Shown here: positions 1 through 11,239 of the stretch, piece after piece
Layout of the letters: the number at the start of each line of letters is the position of its first letter
How positions within the stretch are numbered: the stretch's first letter is position 1
Source: Odobenus rosmarus divergens
Lineage: Eukaryota; Chordata; Mammalia; Carnivora; Odobenidae
NCBI RefSeq assembly: GCF_000321225.1
Contig: NW_004450466.1
Coordinates: 981,558 to 1,045,557, forward strand
Reading direction: 5' to 3'
Length of the DNA: 64,000 bases
Notes under the pieces: model-generated
Databases searched by the model: none
What the model saw: only the letters and a program-made list of their open reading frames with translations
What the model was told of the DNA's origin: nothing
Position numbers and translations under genes: made by a program

Positions 1-179
1 TGCCCTTAATTCTTTTGAGTGTTGCACATATATAATAAATTATCTTTAATCAATGAAACATTTCACTTTTCCTTTCTAGTTTTTATACCTCTTGTTTGCC
101 TTGGCTAATTTTATTGGCTTGTACTTCTATATTACATGATAGTATTTAAAGTAGATACGCTTGTTATCATCCATTTGGC

Positions 180-645
180 TCTCCAAATTAATTTTCCACC
201 CTTTTTCACTCTGCCTTCTGCCCTCAGAGGCTCTCTGACAATTTCAGTGGTGTCTTCTATACTCTAGTGTCTATTTGGTCTGGCCACAGGGAAGCCCTGG
301 CAAGAGATTAGAAGGAGGGAAAGAGAGTCACATCAGGTATTTATTTCTTTAGTCTCCTTCCTGTGGGCTCACCTTGTGCTAACTGAATCCTGCAACCAAA
401 CATAATTTCCTTCAAGCAGCCCTCACTAGGTGACAATATTTTTCCAGGTTCTAGTTGCTTCCTCTTCCTTTGTTACTGTTAATGCAAATAATAGTTCAAT
501 AGTTCACTCTGTCTTCTGGTTTCTTTATATCCCCTGCCTATACCTTTCTACATAGTTTCTTTATTAAATCCTTTCCAAATAATCTTAATCGGGGTGTGCC
601 CTCTGATACCTGTTGGGACTTTGGTTAACAGAGTTAATGTTTTTG
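180..645 (+). repeat. Old unclassified dispersed repeat, copy 1
   Basis: The layout (purine-rich block, CTTTATTAAA-like motif near 560-570, then a GTGTGCC-CTGATACCTG-TGGGAC end near 595-622) matches an old mammalian dispersed repeat I recognise but cannot name. The reverse complement matches the layout at 38377-38800, supporting a family. The strand is arbitrary. The boundaries are approximate. Confidence 0.45.
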
Positions 646-1500
646 ATTTGCTCATAACTTTAATGAAAATGCTCCTAGTATTTTCCCAATACTCTTTGGT
701 GGAACAATGAGACAGTCTTTGAGGCAAGGAACAGGGCTTAAAATATAGACACTAATTTCTTAGCAACTATTATTGTTATGGATTTCACAGAGGAGAAAAT
801 CGTTAAGGAGCTTCCTAAAGGCTGAATTGGAGTTCATCTCTTAGACAAAGGAAGTCAAAGAAATAGCACGAAAGCACATGCATCAGACAGAATGGTGCAT
901 CCTGGAAACTGCAAGTAGTTTAGTATGGATGGAACACAGATGAGGGAGTAGGAAGAGGAAACCTTTATGAAAATCTTGGTACCTTGAATGCCATAGAAGT
1001 GTTGAGATATTATCCCAGAGCTGCTGAGAAGTCTCTTAAGTTTTTGGCTATGAGTAGCATAGTCAGATTTATTTCTGGAAATAATTCCTCTCATTTGAGT
1101 AAAAGATGGATCATTCTCATCAGTCCATTCTCTTCTGGAAAGACACTTGCATCTCACTGTGCCATGAATCAAGTCCTAAAACCCAGAGCTTTCTTAGGAT
1201 GCTTCTGATGACCTTTTACTTCATCCATGTTGTGGGTCCATGCTGTTCACATTAGCCTAATTCTTGAAAACTTTCTTCATGTTTTCACCAAGACAAACCA
1301 CATGTTGGGAACATCCTTTCTCTGTTATCCTATGAAGCCCTGTCCAAACACCTCTACTATGAAAATATGTTCATTTTTTTATCCTATAAATAATCTGCAA
1401 TTATATTCTTGATTTCTTCAAATACTAAAAATCCTGGGCAATGGAATCATACTGCTTTGATTATGCAGATGGTCTCACTCATTAACAGATAATTAAAACT
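646..1500. other. Intronic sequence, no recognisable feature
   Basis: Only short random open frames on both strands. No splice-bounded coding segment and no repeat family recognised. Confidence 0.5.
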
Positions 1501-1504
1501 CCAT

Positions 1505-1645
1505 GAACTTTCATTTTCTTATTTTTAAAGTGGGGATAAAACCACCTATCTGGCAACACTGTGGTGAGGCTAAAAAGAGATAATTAAAGAATACATAGAA
1601 TATTTTGAGCCTTGCCTTTAACAGCTGCTAGGAAATGCTTCCAAG
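1505..1645 (+). repeat. MIR SINE fragment
   Basis: The order of motifs is that of MIR: a pyrimidine block, then AAAGTGGGGATAAAACC, then GGTGAGGCTAAA, then GCCTTGCCTTTAACAG-like sequence. It is heavily diverged, as expected for this ancient tRNA-derived SINE. Confidence 0.65.
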
Positions 1646-1649
1646 TTTA

Positions 1650-3160
1650 TTATGATAATTCGATTCTTAATAAGGGAATATTTCAAAGTTATTAAATTCC
1701 TTGAGGATTCATGCATAAGGCCCACATATACAAATTATGAAAAAAATACGGACATTATGGTTGGTTATCTAGATCAAAGACTGTAAGAAGGTAAATCCAG
1801 AATGATGGACGCTCTGCCCAACAACCTTGGAATTCTACTTCCTTCACTAAGACTTTCTGGGTTGAGTAGAATACAGATGGCAGATTTTTAGAGCCCTCAA
1901 ATGTCTAATAGGGAAAACTCCTTCTTTATAATGTAAAATCATTTATTAACCAAGAATCTGGTGAAATGAGCTTTCTTGATTAACAAACATTTTTTGTTTG
2001 TTTTTGTAACTACTGTTGAAATCACAGTTGATGGGAAAAGGCCTCTAAGGGACAGTGAAAATGTATGCATCCAGTTTGCATATTTGTCATTGTTTTACTA
2101 AGGATCAGAGCCTGCTCAGTGTTTGGGTTTGTGGTTAAAACTTGTATGGCTTGTCTTGTATGTATTCTATGAGCAGTGATACAGCCCAGAGTAGACATCC
2201 TGAAATGACGGTTTCTGCCCAGAGTAAACATCATGAGATGATGGCCAGGAAAGTTATTGATTGAATATGTTTATAATTGAGAAAAGCCTTCCGTCAGGAC
2301 ACTCACCAGGAGGTGTCATTTCTTCATCTGAGTTTCTAATCACCAAGTTAATTTAAAGTCTTTAATTGTGTTGTTGAAAACTTTGAGAGATTTTTATGGC
2401 AGGAAATATTAAAGTCCTAGTTAGGAAAGTTGGGTTTCTGTTTGCTGCCTTTATTTTGGAGGAAAAATTTAATACTGTTTTAAAACAAGTAATAGCTTAC
2501 AAGACTTGCCTAAAACCTTTTAAAAGGTACTGTTTAAACAGATATGTTTTCCCCTTTTACAAATTGCTTTCTGCGGTCTTCTACATGTACCTGCTGTCTG
2601 TGTGTGTGCGCGTGTGTATGTGTGTTCCCTAGAGAGATATGGACAGTTCCACTGGGAAGACAAAAACATTAAAATCACACTTATGTACTCAGCAGTGAAT
2701 GAACATTTCTGTGAAACTGCCTAGGTAGAAACATTTACTAGACTCTAAAAATACACATTTCCCTTTCTAACACAAAATGTGAAATTTACTGCTCAATCAA
2801 GTCAAACATAGGCTTGAGAACTGACTTCTTAATGTGTCACAACCCTAAACAAGTGGAGTTAGGAAGTAGTTTAAAAGCGTTTATCATTGCCATTATTGCT
2901 TTAATAGTCATGCTATTCACAATCGTCACTTTAGGACTCCAGGTCCTGCTTTCACGGCTGGCTGTTTATATCACCCCTCTAGCAGTCATGCTGCGCCTGC
3001 TATTATAGTTAATTAAACAGATACTTTTCTGTCTTCCTAACTATATTCCATAATGGCAGGAAATATTAATATTAATAATTCACACACTTTATCTCCAATT
3101 ATATAATAAACTTATGATGTTATTTTGATAGATACTAAAGGACCAATTCATTGATTAAAT
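1650..3160. other. Intronic sequence; short TG-rich tract near 2597-2628
   Basis: No coding exon or repeat family was recognised. A degenerate TG/CG tract lies near 2597-2628. A 17-bp string (ATGGCAGGAAATATTAA) occurs at both 2396-2412 and 3053-3069. Confidence 0.45.
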
Positions 3161-3167
3161 GTGCAGG

Positions 3168-4186
3168 CAGTACTCACTTTACATGGTGTGACATGCCCAG
3201 ATTTCAACTCCCATAGTTTAGTAAAATAACACCTGTGTCCCAACAAACAGGTTCAGATTTCACTTATCATGGTGTAGTAAATGTGTATCATTGCATAAAG
3301 TACAAACTTTGCTGCTAGTTTTTTAGTCCACAAATCACTACATAAATAACAGATATGTCATCAGGGATCAATTACATTGCTTCTTTCAAAGTCTGCTGGT
3401 GTTCACCTGTTCAGTTTACAGACACAGCAAAGTGTGTAGTTGTGTTGCTGCCTTGCTTCCCTGTGATGAACCCATGTGACATTTTACAAACATGGACAAT
3501 CAAAAGAGGGAACAGACCAGCAAAGATGAAAGTGCAGCAAAGAAACAAAAAGTGATAAGGCTGGAGGGAAATTTGCATAGAATATAAATGAGTTAATTGA
3601 CAAGATTACTGAACGTGGGAGTGTTGACACTACTGCCAATAGAGAGACTAGAGAAGCAGACGGGGAACTCAGTGAAAGTGAACTTCTTGGCAATAGATGA
3701 GGAAGAAGATGAAGAGGTCCTAGTGGAAGTGACACTGGAGGAAAATCTTTGCACATAAGGAACTCTGAGATATGTTATGACGTTGAAAGTAGAAAGGCTA
3801 CATTGTCGATAACTGACCCAAACTTTGGAAGGAATATGACATTCCATCAAGGTGTAGAAAAGATGCTTGCCCTTTATAGTTACACGATGAGATGTAAAAT
3901 GCAAGTACTAGTCAAACTACTCTTGATAAGATTTTAAAAAGAAATGAAACACTTTAATTCTCAGTGTTTCTAGTATTTCCAATTACAATGTATTAAATTT
4001 TGTACTATTTTTTCATTTGCCTATATATTTATAGCTGACAGTAAAAGTCTTGCTTCTTTTGACAATGTTTCCAAGAGTCACAGCAGAATCCTAATTTTTC
4101 CTATTAATTAGCAAAAGTGCTTTGTACAGTTGCAGTTTGCACAATTATTTTTACAGTCGCTCATCACCGTGCAAAGTGAGCACAGT
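3168..4186 (+). mobile_element. Tigger-like (pogo/Tc1-mariner) DNA transposon remnant
   Basis: The left end, CAGTACTCACTTTACATGGTG at 3168-3188 (21 nt, given here as motif CTCACTTTACATGGTG), is matched as an inverted repeat by CACCGTGCAAAGTGAG at 4165-4180, with 14 of 16 bases pairing. Between them are broken frames that resemble the ends of a Tigger transposase: a charged Lys/Glu-rich N-terminal start near 3493, and a tail near 3749-3937 with the DPN-x-x-R-x-M-x-x-x-x-GVEKML pattern. At about 1 kb it is an internally deleted copy, and stops and frameshifts make it inactive. The subfamily is not determined. Confidence 0.65.
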
Positions 4187-4189
4187 GTA

Positions 4190-5390
4190 CATATATCTGA
4201 GTTGACTTATTTCTACTTTTGCAGGTGCTGAAACTGGAAGCTGCTTACTTAAGTCAGATGTGAGTTACACGTGTATTATACTGTGCAAGACATTTTTCCT
4301 CCCATATGGCAGGTTTGCTATAGCCTTGAATCTGATTATCCAGCAATTGTACATGGTGAAATCTGTTGATTGCCTATCCCAGGATAAAAAAAAAAAAAAA
4401 AGGAATTGGACAAAAGCATTTGAAGAAAATATAAATAGATCAGGCAGTTATTTCCCAAAAAGAGAAAAGCAACATATAAGAGATTCCATTTCCTGTGGAA
4501 TGGAATATGAAAACCACCTAATATATTTGGTGCTTTTTATTACCAATTTTTATGAGAACTGAATGAAAATGTAATCAAAGCCTATGCCTGTTACATAATC
4601 TTGTCTATTCAAAATCCATAGGAATTAGACAGTTGTGTCTCAAATCAACACCTGGGCCTCTGGAATGTGTCTTTTGTCACCAATGTTAGTAGCTCAAACT
4701 TTCCCCTTCAGGAATGAAAACTGCTTATATGAAAAAACATTGGCAAATAGTATAGGATTGCCTTATTTGAAGTTCTTTTTAGAAGAACAGCTTTTGAGGA
4801 TAAAAGATCCTGATTACTATCAGATTATGATATACCATCATATAAGCACGCTAATAGAGTTAGTCTCTCATCCTCCATAATTTTAGCACACACTGTCAGG
4901 GAATAAATAACATTATAAACATTTAGTAATGATTATTCATGTGATAATTAACTCCAAGTCCTCAATAAGCATTCTGTAAAATATTAGATGAAAAATATTA
5001 CAGCTTCTCAAGTGACCCCTCCATTTTAGCCAAACTGCCCAAGCGTCTGAGAAGGGGGTTTGAATCTATTCTACTAGCTCTTTGCTGGGACCCTCAAAGG
5101 GAAGGCATGGAGACTTCATAAGGGACAACCATTCTCGCAATTGCACAGCTGAATATCAGAGCTGATAGGTCTACAACTCCAGGTGGGAGTAACCTACCTA
5201 CCTCTAAGTTGTTAGACATCATCAAAGATGGTAAGGTCGAATAAACTAGGAAGTCGCTTTATTGACTTGAACTCTTTTCCTTCTCTTATCCCTTCTTGTG
5301 CTTTCCCCTGTTTCCCCCCAGTTCTTTGCTCACTATCTCCACAGTATTTAATATATGTTTGAAGGAATTCATGGTAATCATGAATAGCTA
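4190..5390. other. Intronic sequence with one A-run, no recognised feature
   Basis: A run of about 16 A lies near 4386-4401. The longest open frames are about 100 codons, with no family signature and no paired splice sites. Confidence 0.45.
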
Positions 5391-5391
5391 C

Positions 5392-5575
5392 AAGTTTTGA
5401 CCACTTATGTGCGGGAGGCATTGTGCTAAGTGCTTTAGTTATAAGATCTTGCTTTGATATTAAAGCTAATGCATACATTTTACAGATGGTGAAACTGGGG
5501 CCTAGATGTTACCTGTCCAAGTCACTAAATGAAAAAGCTGGGGTTTGGTCTCAGATCTCTGGTTTAGAGGGTACA
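5392..5575 (-). repeat. MIR SINE fragment
   Basis: Reads as the reverse complement of MIR: GGCATTGTGCTAAGTGCTTTA, then TTTTACAGATGGTGAAACTGGGGCC, then a GTCTCAGATCTCTGG-like end. Confidence 0.7.
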
Positions 5576-5979
5576 GTGTATACAGTGCTGTGATGTTCAT
5601 TAAATACTACTTTTCTCCCAGCGCCAACCCTTTTACACATCAAAGAGGAAAAAGCAAACTCTGTCTTGGTATTTTGTTTTATGGCATTTAAAATCTTGCT
5701 GAGCTAAAATGTAGAAAAGATGTGAAATCAAAGATAAACACCATACTATATGGACAGAGAGCATCTGGATATCTTAAGATTATGTGTTTTTATGTGATAA
5801 CATTTAGCTTGCATTTGTAACTTTTTTATTAAACTCCACAGTGTTTTACCTATTAAATTCCACAGTGATCATTCAAATATATATTTAAATTAATTTTGCT
5901 TCCTGGAACAATACGGTTTCTTAGATTTCCGTGCTTTATCCTTAGTTACTACTAACTGAAATCTTTTTTTTCCCTGAAA

Positions 5980-6366
5980 TTTTTTTAAATTCAAATTATT
6001 TAACATATAGTGTAGAATTGGTTTCAGGAGTAGAATACAGGATTCGTCATTTACATATGATACCCAGCGCTCACCTCAACAAGTGCCTTCCTTAATGCCC
6101 ACCTCACATTTAGCCCATTCCCTACCCCCCACCTCCCCTCCAGCAACCCTCAGTTTGTTCTCTGGAACTAAGAGTCTCTTATGGTTTGCCTCCCTGTTTT
6201 TATCTTATTTTAAATTCCAAATATGAGTGAAATCATATGATATTTGTCTTTCTCTGGCTTATTTGCTTAGCATAATACATCCTAGTTCCATCCACAGTGT
6301 TGTGAATGGCAAGATTTCATTATTTTTAATGGCTGAGTAATAGTCCATTGTATATATACACCACAT
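5980..6366 (-). mobile_element. Carnivore L1 3' end (5'-truncated)
   Basis: It starts with a T-run (poly(A) on the minus strand) and continues through the carnivore L1 3' UTR marks, including CTTCCTTAATGCCCACC and CCTCCAGCAACCCTCAGTTTG. It ends in the ORF2 tail region that specifies the terminal tyrosine-rich motif of L1 ORF2. The same segments recur at 31122 and 36126. Orientation is the same as UNC13C. Confidence 0.88.
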
Positions 6367-6369
6367 TAC

Positions 6370-8040
6370 TGATCAAAATATCTTATAGTGCTACTTTACA
6401 TCGTGAGTTTTCACAGCTATAGCATGCTGAAGTATGTTGCGGCAAAATTAATCAGTGATTAATAAGATTTGAGATGTGTCAAATCTTTGAATTAAGTCAC
6501 TATGCTAGTTGGGTATCCTTTTAGAATTCTTTTGGAAAGTTTAGTTATCTTAACTTGAAATATTTTAGGATTGAAAAACATAAATAGTTTTTAGAATGAA
6601 AGGATGTTAGAACTAAACAGAGCCTTGGAAACTATTTGACTAGTCTCTTTTTAGAGATAAGGGATTGGAAGCTAAATGTCTTAAGAGCTAGCTGGGCAGT
6701 ATCAGTGGTAGGTCTCCTTATTTTAGTTAAGGTCTCTTTCAACTGACAAGCTAGATTGCCTCTGAAAAGGTCTTTTGAAATCCACCTGATGGGACAGACC
6801 ATCAAAAAAAAAAAAAATGGGGGAAGTTGGTAGGATGTGAATATGGCCAGTCACTATCGTTTTTTCCTACTTGGAAACTCAGTAGTTAAAAAGATCAGAA
6901 AATTTTCAACTTCAACCCTGACTTTGAATGCTAACTAGTACCCGAGACCTATTTCTAAGGTAATCAGTCATTAACTGTTTCACTTGATCAGTCAACATCT
7001 CTCTTCCAAAGTCTCTTCATGCACCATGATTACTAACAAACACAAGCACCTACGAGAGAAAAGGAAGAGATGGATTACTTCCATATTACAGTGTGTATTC
7101 ACACCAGGCAACTCATTATTGGTAGGAAGAGACTAGGGTATGATGCATTTTGAGGCATGAGCATTTCAGAACATGTCTTTTCTTTTTGTTAGTCGTTGAA
7201 GTCAGTACACATAGTAGTAGGAGCCTAGCTAGTTCAGATGAGCGAAGTCAGGCCAGGGGGCTGCGCACCCCTCGCTTCAAATGGTTGGATCTATCAGTCA
7301 CCGAAGATTGTTGAGAAGTAACTGTTTATCTTACTGATTTACCTCAGTGTATTATCTGAATAGATCATCATCTCTGAGTATGAGTAAATAAGGGGCTTCT
7401 GAAAAACAAAATCTATAGCACAAGAAAAGGATAACAATATCTCAAGGACTCAAAGGAGAAAGCCTATGGCTAGAAATGATGTTCCTGAAGAAGACAGAAT
7501 AAAAAACGGATCTGTAATAAAAGGTATAATACAAGCAAATTTTTTGAGTTAAAAAATTCTGAATTTGTAAAGAATTCAGTTTGTTTCAGAAAAATTAATA
7601 AGGCACAAGATATATCCATGTATATGTAGGTGAAGAAGAGAAGAAAGGAAAAGGAGGGGTAAAGAGGATGAAGAAAAGGAAGAAAGGAGGAAGAAGAGGA
7701 AGAAGAAATATATCCAAGAAGAAAAGCAACAAAAGAGAATTTCAGCTGGTCTATATTTTTCCTCACAAAATAAAATTCGGAAGGAAATGGAACAATGCCT
7801 ATACAGTTATGAGGGACAGAGTCTATGATTCTGGAATTTTAAATCTAGCCAAGTTGTTTCTCATCTGTGAAAGAAACAGAAAGTAATTTCCAAAAATTCA
7901 AGGGCTAAGAAAATTTTTATATTATATATATTTTTTCAGAAAAGACTGGAGAAGTTGTGTTGCATAAAGCATGGCAATGAGCATTGGTGTCATTTAAATA
8001 TGAGAATATATTTTATTGTAACTATCAGGTGAGTATCAAA
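6370..8040. other. Intronic sequence including a purine tract
   Basis: Segment 6597-6740 vaguely resembles an old MIR/CR1-like relic (GATGTTAGAACTAAACAGAGCC), but too weakly to name. A small CpG-containing block lies near 7250-7275. The purine tract is listed separately. Confidence 0.4.
7632..7708 (+). repeat. Polypurine (GAA/GGA-rich) low-complexity tract
   Basis: About 77 nt almost entirely of A and G (GAAGAAG, GGAAGAAGA units) with only two or three interrupting T. Open frames through it on either strand are compositional artefacts (Lys/Arg-rich on one strand, Ser/Phe-rich on the other). Confidence 0.9.
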
Positions 8041-8044
8041 TGGA

Positions 8045-8165
8045 TATATACCCCTTATTAGATACGAGTTTATGAAGGCAGGCATAGCCTTCTTAGTTTT
8101 ATATTCCCAGTGCCTATCTCTGTGCCTGACACAACAAAGAAGCTCCATAAAGCAGTGGAGGAACA
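8045..8165 (+). repeat. L2 3' end fragment
   Basis: Contains the L2 3'-terminal signature in order: GTTTATGAAGGCAGGCATAGCC, CCCAGTGCCTATCTC, GCCTGACACA, then a CTCCATAAA-like end. Confidence 0.6.
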
Positions 8166-8169
8166 TAAG

Positions 8170-8950
8170 TTTGGATGATGTGTGGATTGAACAGGAGGGC
8201 AGATATTAGGAAGGGATGAACTCTGTAATGGGAATGTAACTTTGAAAGGTTTGTTCTCTTGTTCTAATGTTGGAATGTTGGGTTAGTGAATCAGTGGTGA
8301 AATAATGAAATTATGGGCATACTCAATGGAGATTTTCCTTATCAAACTAAATGGATATTGATCTATGCCTGGCTTCTAATCTACAGAAATATTCTCTTCT
8401 TGTAATATAATAGTTACAGAGACAAGTTGCCATCTTTGCAGGAAAATCGTGAATTTAAGTACTTAAATTCTGTTAATAGATGATTATGGAGAGTAAAATT
8501 TACTTTGTAGTAGCTTAAAGATGATCATGGCAGTTTCTTAATTATAGGGATTTTGGGAGTTTGGGGTTGTGGGTATTAGCAGTAGCCCAAGTTCTATTCA
8601 ATATTGTGTTAAAATAAAATGACAAGACACAAGCAATAGTGAAAGAAGAATAAAAAGACAAATACTGGGGAGAAACATTTAAACAACTTATAGAGAAAGT
8701 CTACAAAACTACATCTGAAGTTCCCTGACGTTTTTACACTATGTGAAGATTCATAGAAAGAAAAACATGAAAATTATTAAATATAACAAACAAGGAGAGC
8801 AACATGGTAATTAGTCAACAACCACTCCCCACCAAGTCTCTCTGGGGAACTGCCATCATTGTTAAAACAGCTGAAACACTAGGAAATTGTGACAGAGTTT
8901 TTACCTTTTTTTTTTTTTACAGCACTTCTTTAATGTTGCATTACATTATT
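8170..8950. other. Intronic sequence, no recognised feature
   Basis: AT-rich, with only short random frames. The A-rich part near 8600-8800 could be a decayed LINE but shows no clear motif. Confidence 0.4.
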
Positions 8951-8954
8951 TATG

Positions 8955-9075
8955 TGCTCCTAGTCTGTCTTGCCCACCAAAATATAAGCTCTGTGAGGAA
9001 ATTACCTTTGCCCTGGTCACAGATCTTTAGTGCCTAACACCATGCCCAATACATAGGAGGTACTCAATACATTTT
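8955..9075 (+). repeat. L2 3' end fragment
   Basis: CTTGCCCACCAAAATATAAGC, then CTCTGTGAGG, AGTGCCTAACACCATGCCCA and AGGAGGTACTCAATACAT follow the L2 3' end consensus order. Confidence 0.7.
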
Positions 9076-9299
9076 TGCCAAATACACATAGTTACAAAAT
9101 TTTAAAGAAAGGTTAAGAATAATGCTTAAAGTGCTAGTTTTAGGTTCTAAAGAATAACTATAAATGATAAACTGGTTTTATAACCTTGGAGTTTTATCGT
9201 GATCTACATCTCTATTTTGATTTGCAGCTTTTAAAGAGATAAAGTATTATAGAAACAGTTGAGATCCCAAGAATATTTCTTCCTGTCCCTATTCTCCAT

Positions 9300-10210
9300 T
9301 ACCATGGATTCAGAGCTTATTCCTTAAATGTTTTATACTTTTATTGATCAATCCATAAATACTATGCCTTTATAATTATATATATTATTTAGTACATTTA
9401 AAAATATTTATAAATGGATCTGAGTATGATTTTATACCCTGCTTTATTTCACTCAATATGGTTTTAGAGGTTTAATAAATGTTTCTATAGTTCATTCATT
9501 TATAACCTCTGTATCATTTTATGAATAGACCATTATTTATTCATGTACTCCCCTATTAATGATTATTTAGGCTGTTTCCAATATTTTGCTATAGCAAATG
9601 AAGCAACAAAATAGCAACACAGTTTCAATAGCCATTTTTTATTATGTCTCCTGTTGAGATTTTGATCAGCATTGCACTGAACTTGTAGATTTATTGGGAA
9701 CTTGATGATATCATTGTACAGTACATGAGCACGGTACGTCTCTCCATTTACTCATTTATTTATGTCTTACCTTGAATAAAATTTCAATTTTTTTCCTAGA
9801 GGTTTTCTACATTTTTTACCAAATTCACTTGTAGGTATTTTAATTGTTTGGTTGTGATTTTAAATGATTTTTTAAATTTCATATTCTAATTGGCTATTCA
9901 CGTGCAAAGGAATGCTGTAGAAGTTGTATGTTGATTTTGTAAGGAGCGATCTTGTTAAAACTTTTTTTTTTAAAGATTTATTTATTTATTTGAGAGAGTG
10001 AGAATGAGAGAGAGAGAGAGAGAGTACATGAGAGGGGGGAGAGTTAGGGGGAGAAGCAGGCTCCCTGCTGAGCAGGGAGCCCGATGCGGGACTTGATCCC
10101 GGGACTCCAGGATCATGACCTGAGCCGAAGGCAGTCGCTTCACCAACTGAGCCACCCAGGCGCCCCAAAAACTTCTTATTCTAATAGTTTATAGATTTGC
10201 TTATGCCTTA
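9300..10210 (-). mobile_element. Degenerate L1 (3' end plus ORF2 part), split by a SINE
   Basis: 9300-9620 follows an old L1 3' end read on the minus strand (TTTCACTCAATATGG, TTTAGGCTGTTTCCAATA). 9640-10210 follows the ORF2 segment with GTACGTCTCTCCATTTA and TTGTAGGTATTTTAA. The SINE at 9962-10166 interrupts it within the ATCTTGTTAAAACTT context. The two parts may be separate insertions. Confidence 0.65.
9962..10166 (-). mobile_element. SINEC (Can-SINE) full-length copy
   Basis: On the plus strand it reads from a T-run plus TTTATTTATTTG and a GA-rich tract to CTGAGCCACCCAGGCGCCCC. On the minus strand that is the tRNA-related head, then a CT-rich tract, then poly(A). The flanks share AAAACTT as a short target duplication. 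Confidence 0.95.
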
Positions 10211-10214
10211 TATG

Positions 10215-10716
10215 TAAATAATATCTGCTTATAAGTTTTTTTTCTTTTTCCATTCTGTTTTTGAGTAGAGAAGAACATAATCTCCCTAATTAATTTTACG
10301 TGTCTATAACCTTGAGATAAAAACTTAACAGGGACAGTATGTAAAGAGAACCCCATGAAACTAATTTGTACATATAACTATAAAAGCTAAATGAAATATT
10401 GATAAAATACAACCCTTTCACCAAGTACAGTTTATTTTAACTAGAAAGGTTTGTTTAAACTATAATCATAATAAATATAACTAAAAAATTATCTTGTAAA
10501 TTCTGAAAAAACATTTGATAATTTTTAGTGCCCAATCATGATAAAAACTTACATAATTCAGATTTTAGGCATGGTTTCTAAATGTGATAAAGAATATTCC
10601 TTTTAAAACAATAACCAATATCATACCCATATGTTAATTATTAGAAACCTCCTTTTAAAATTGGGAACAAAATGAGAATAAATACAGTGATCTGAAAATT
10701 CATATGAAGGCAATGA
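10215..10716. other. A/T-rich intronic sequence, no recognised feature
   Basis: A-rich, possibly part of the LINE relic that is clear from 11240 onward, but no motif supports that here. Confidence 0.4.
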
Positions 10717-10719
10717 TTT

Positions 10720-10904
10720 TTTTTTAAAGATTTTATTTATTTATTAGAGAGAGAGCACAAGTAGGCAGAGTGGCAGGCAGAGTGAGAGGGAGAAGCAGGT
10801 TCCTGCTGAGCAGAGAGCCCAATGAGGGGCTCAGTCCCAGGACCCCAGGATCATGACCTGAGCCAAAGGCAGATGCTTAACCAACTGAGCCACCCAGGCT
10901 CCCC
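10720..10904 (-). mobile_element. SINEC copy with perfect 15 bp target duplication
   Basis: T-run, AAGATTTTATTTATT, GA-rich tract, then the head ending GCCACCCAGGCTCCCC. TGAAGGCAATGATTT occurs at 10705-10719 and 10905-10919, so both insertion edges are exact. The head has drifted (GGCTCCCC for GGCGCCCC). Confidence 0.96.
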
Positions 10905-11126
10905 TGAAGGCAATGATTTAAAAAATAGAAAATATAGTTTGGCTCTTAGAAATGGCAACAGTTTTTTTTTTTTTGCAACACTACGCTTGTAAAAAAAAAT
11001 GTAATTCAAAAATTATTTTCTTTAAGAGAGTCTCTTGAATTAACTTGATAAGAGATAAAAATCATAAACAAATAGTTACATGATTTTGGATGACAATATA
11101 TATCATTCTCAAAGCAGCAAAATAAA

Positions 11127-11147
11127 TGTGTGTGTGTGTGTGTGTGT
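11127..11147 (+). repeat. (TG)n microsatellite
   Basis: 21 nt of uninterrupted alternating TG. Confidence 0.95.
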
Positions 11148-11239
11148 ATCCTGAAATAAACCTAATTAAAAATGTGATAAAACCATGAAATTTGATTCAG
11201 GCATAAAAGGATAATTATAAATAAAAGAAAAATATACCT

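Noticed and set aside
855..1412. Overlapping 60-105 codon frames on both strands near 1 kb as a gene
   Set aside because: No family motif, no splice context and overlapping opposite-strand frames; consistent with chance.
10955..10980. Third poly(T)/poly(A) insertion with GCAACA repeats on both sides
   Set aside because: The flanking repeat is only 6 bp, which is too short to distinguish from chance.
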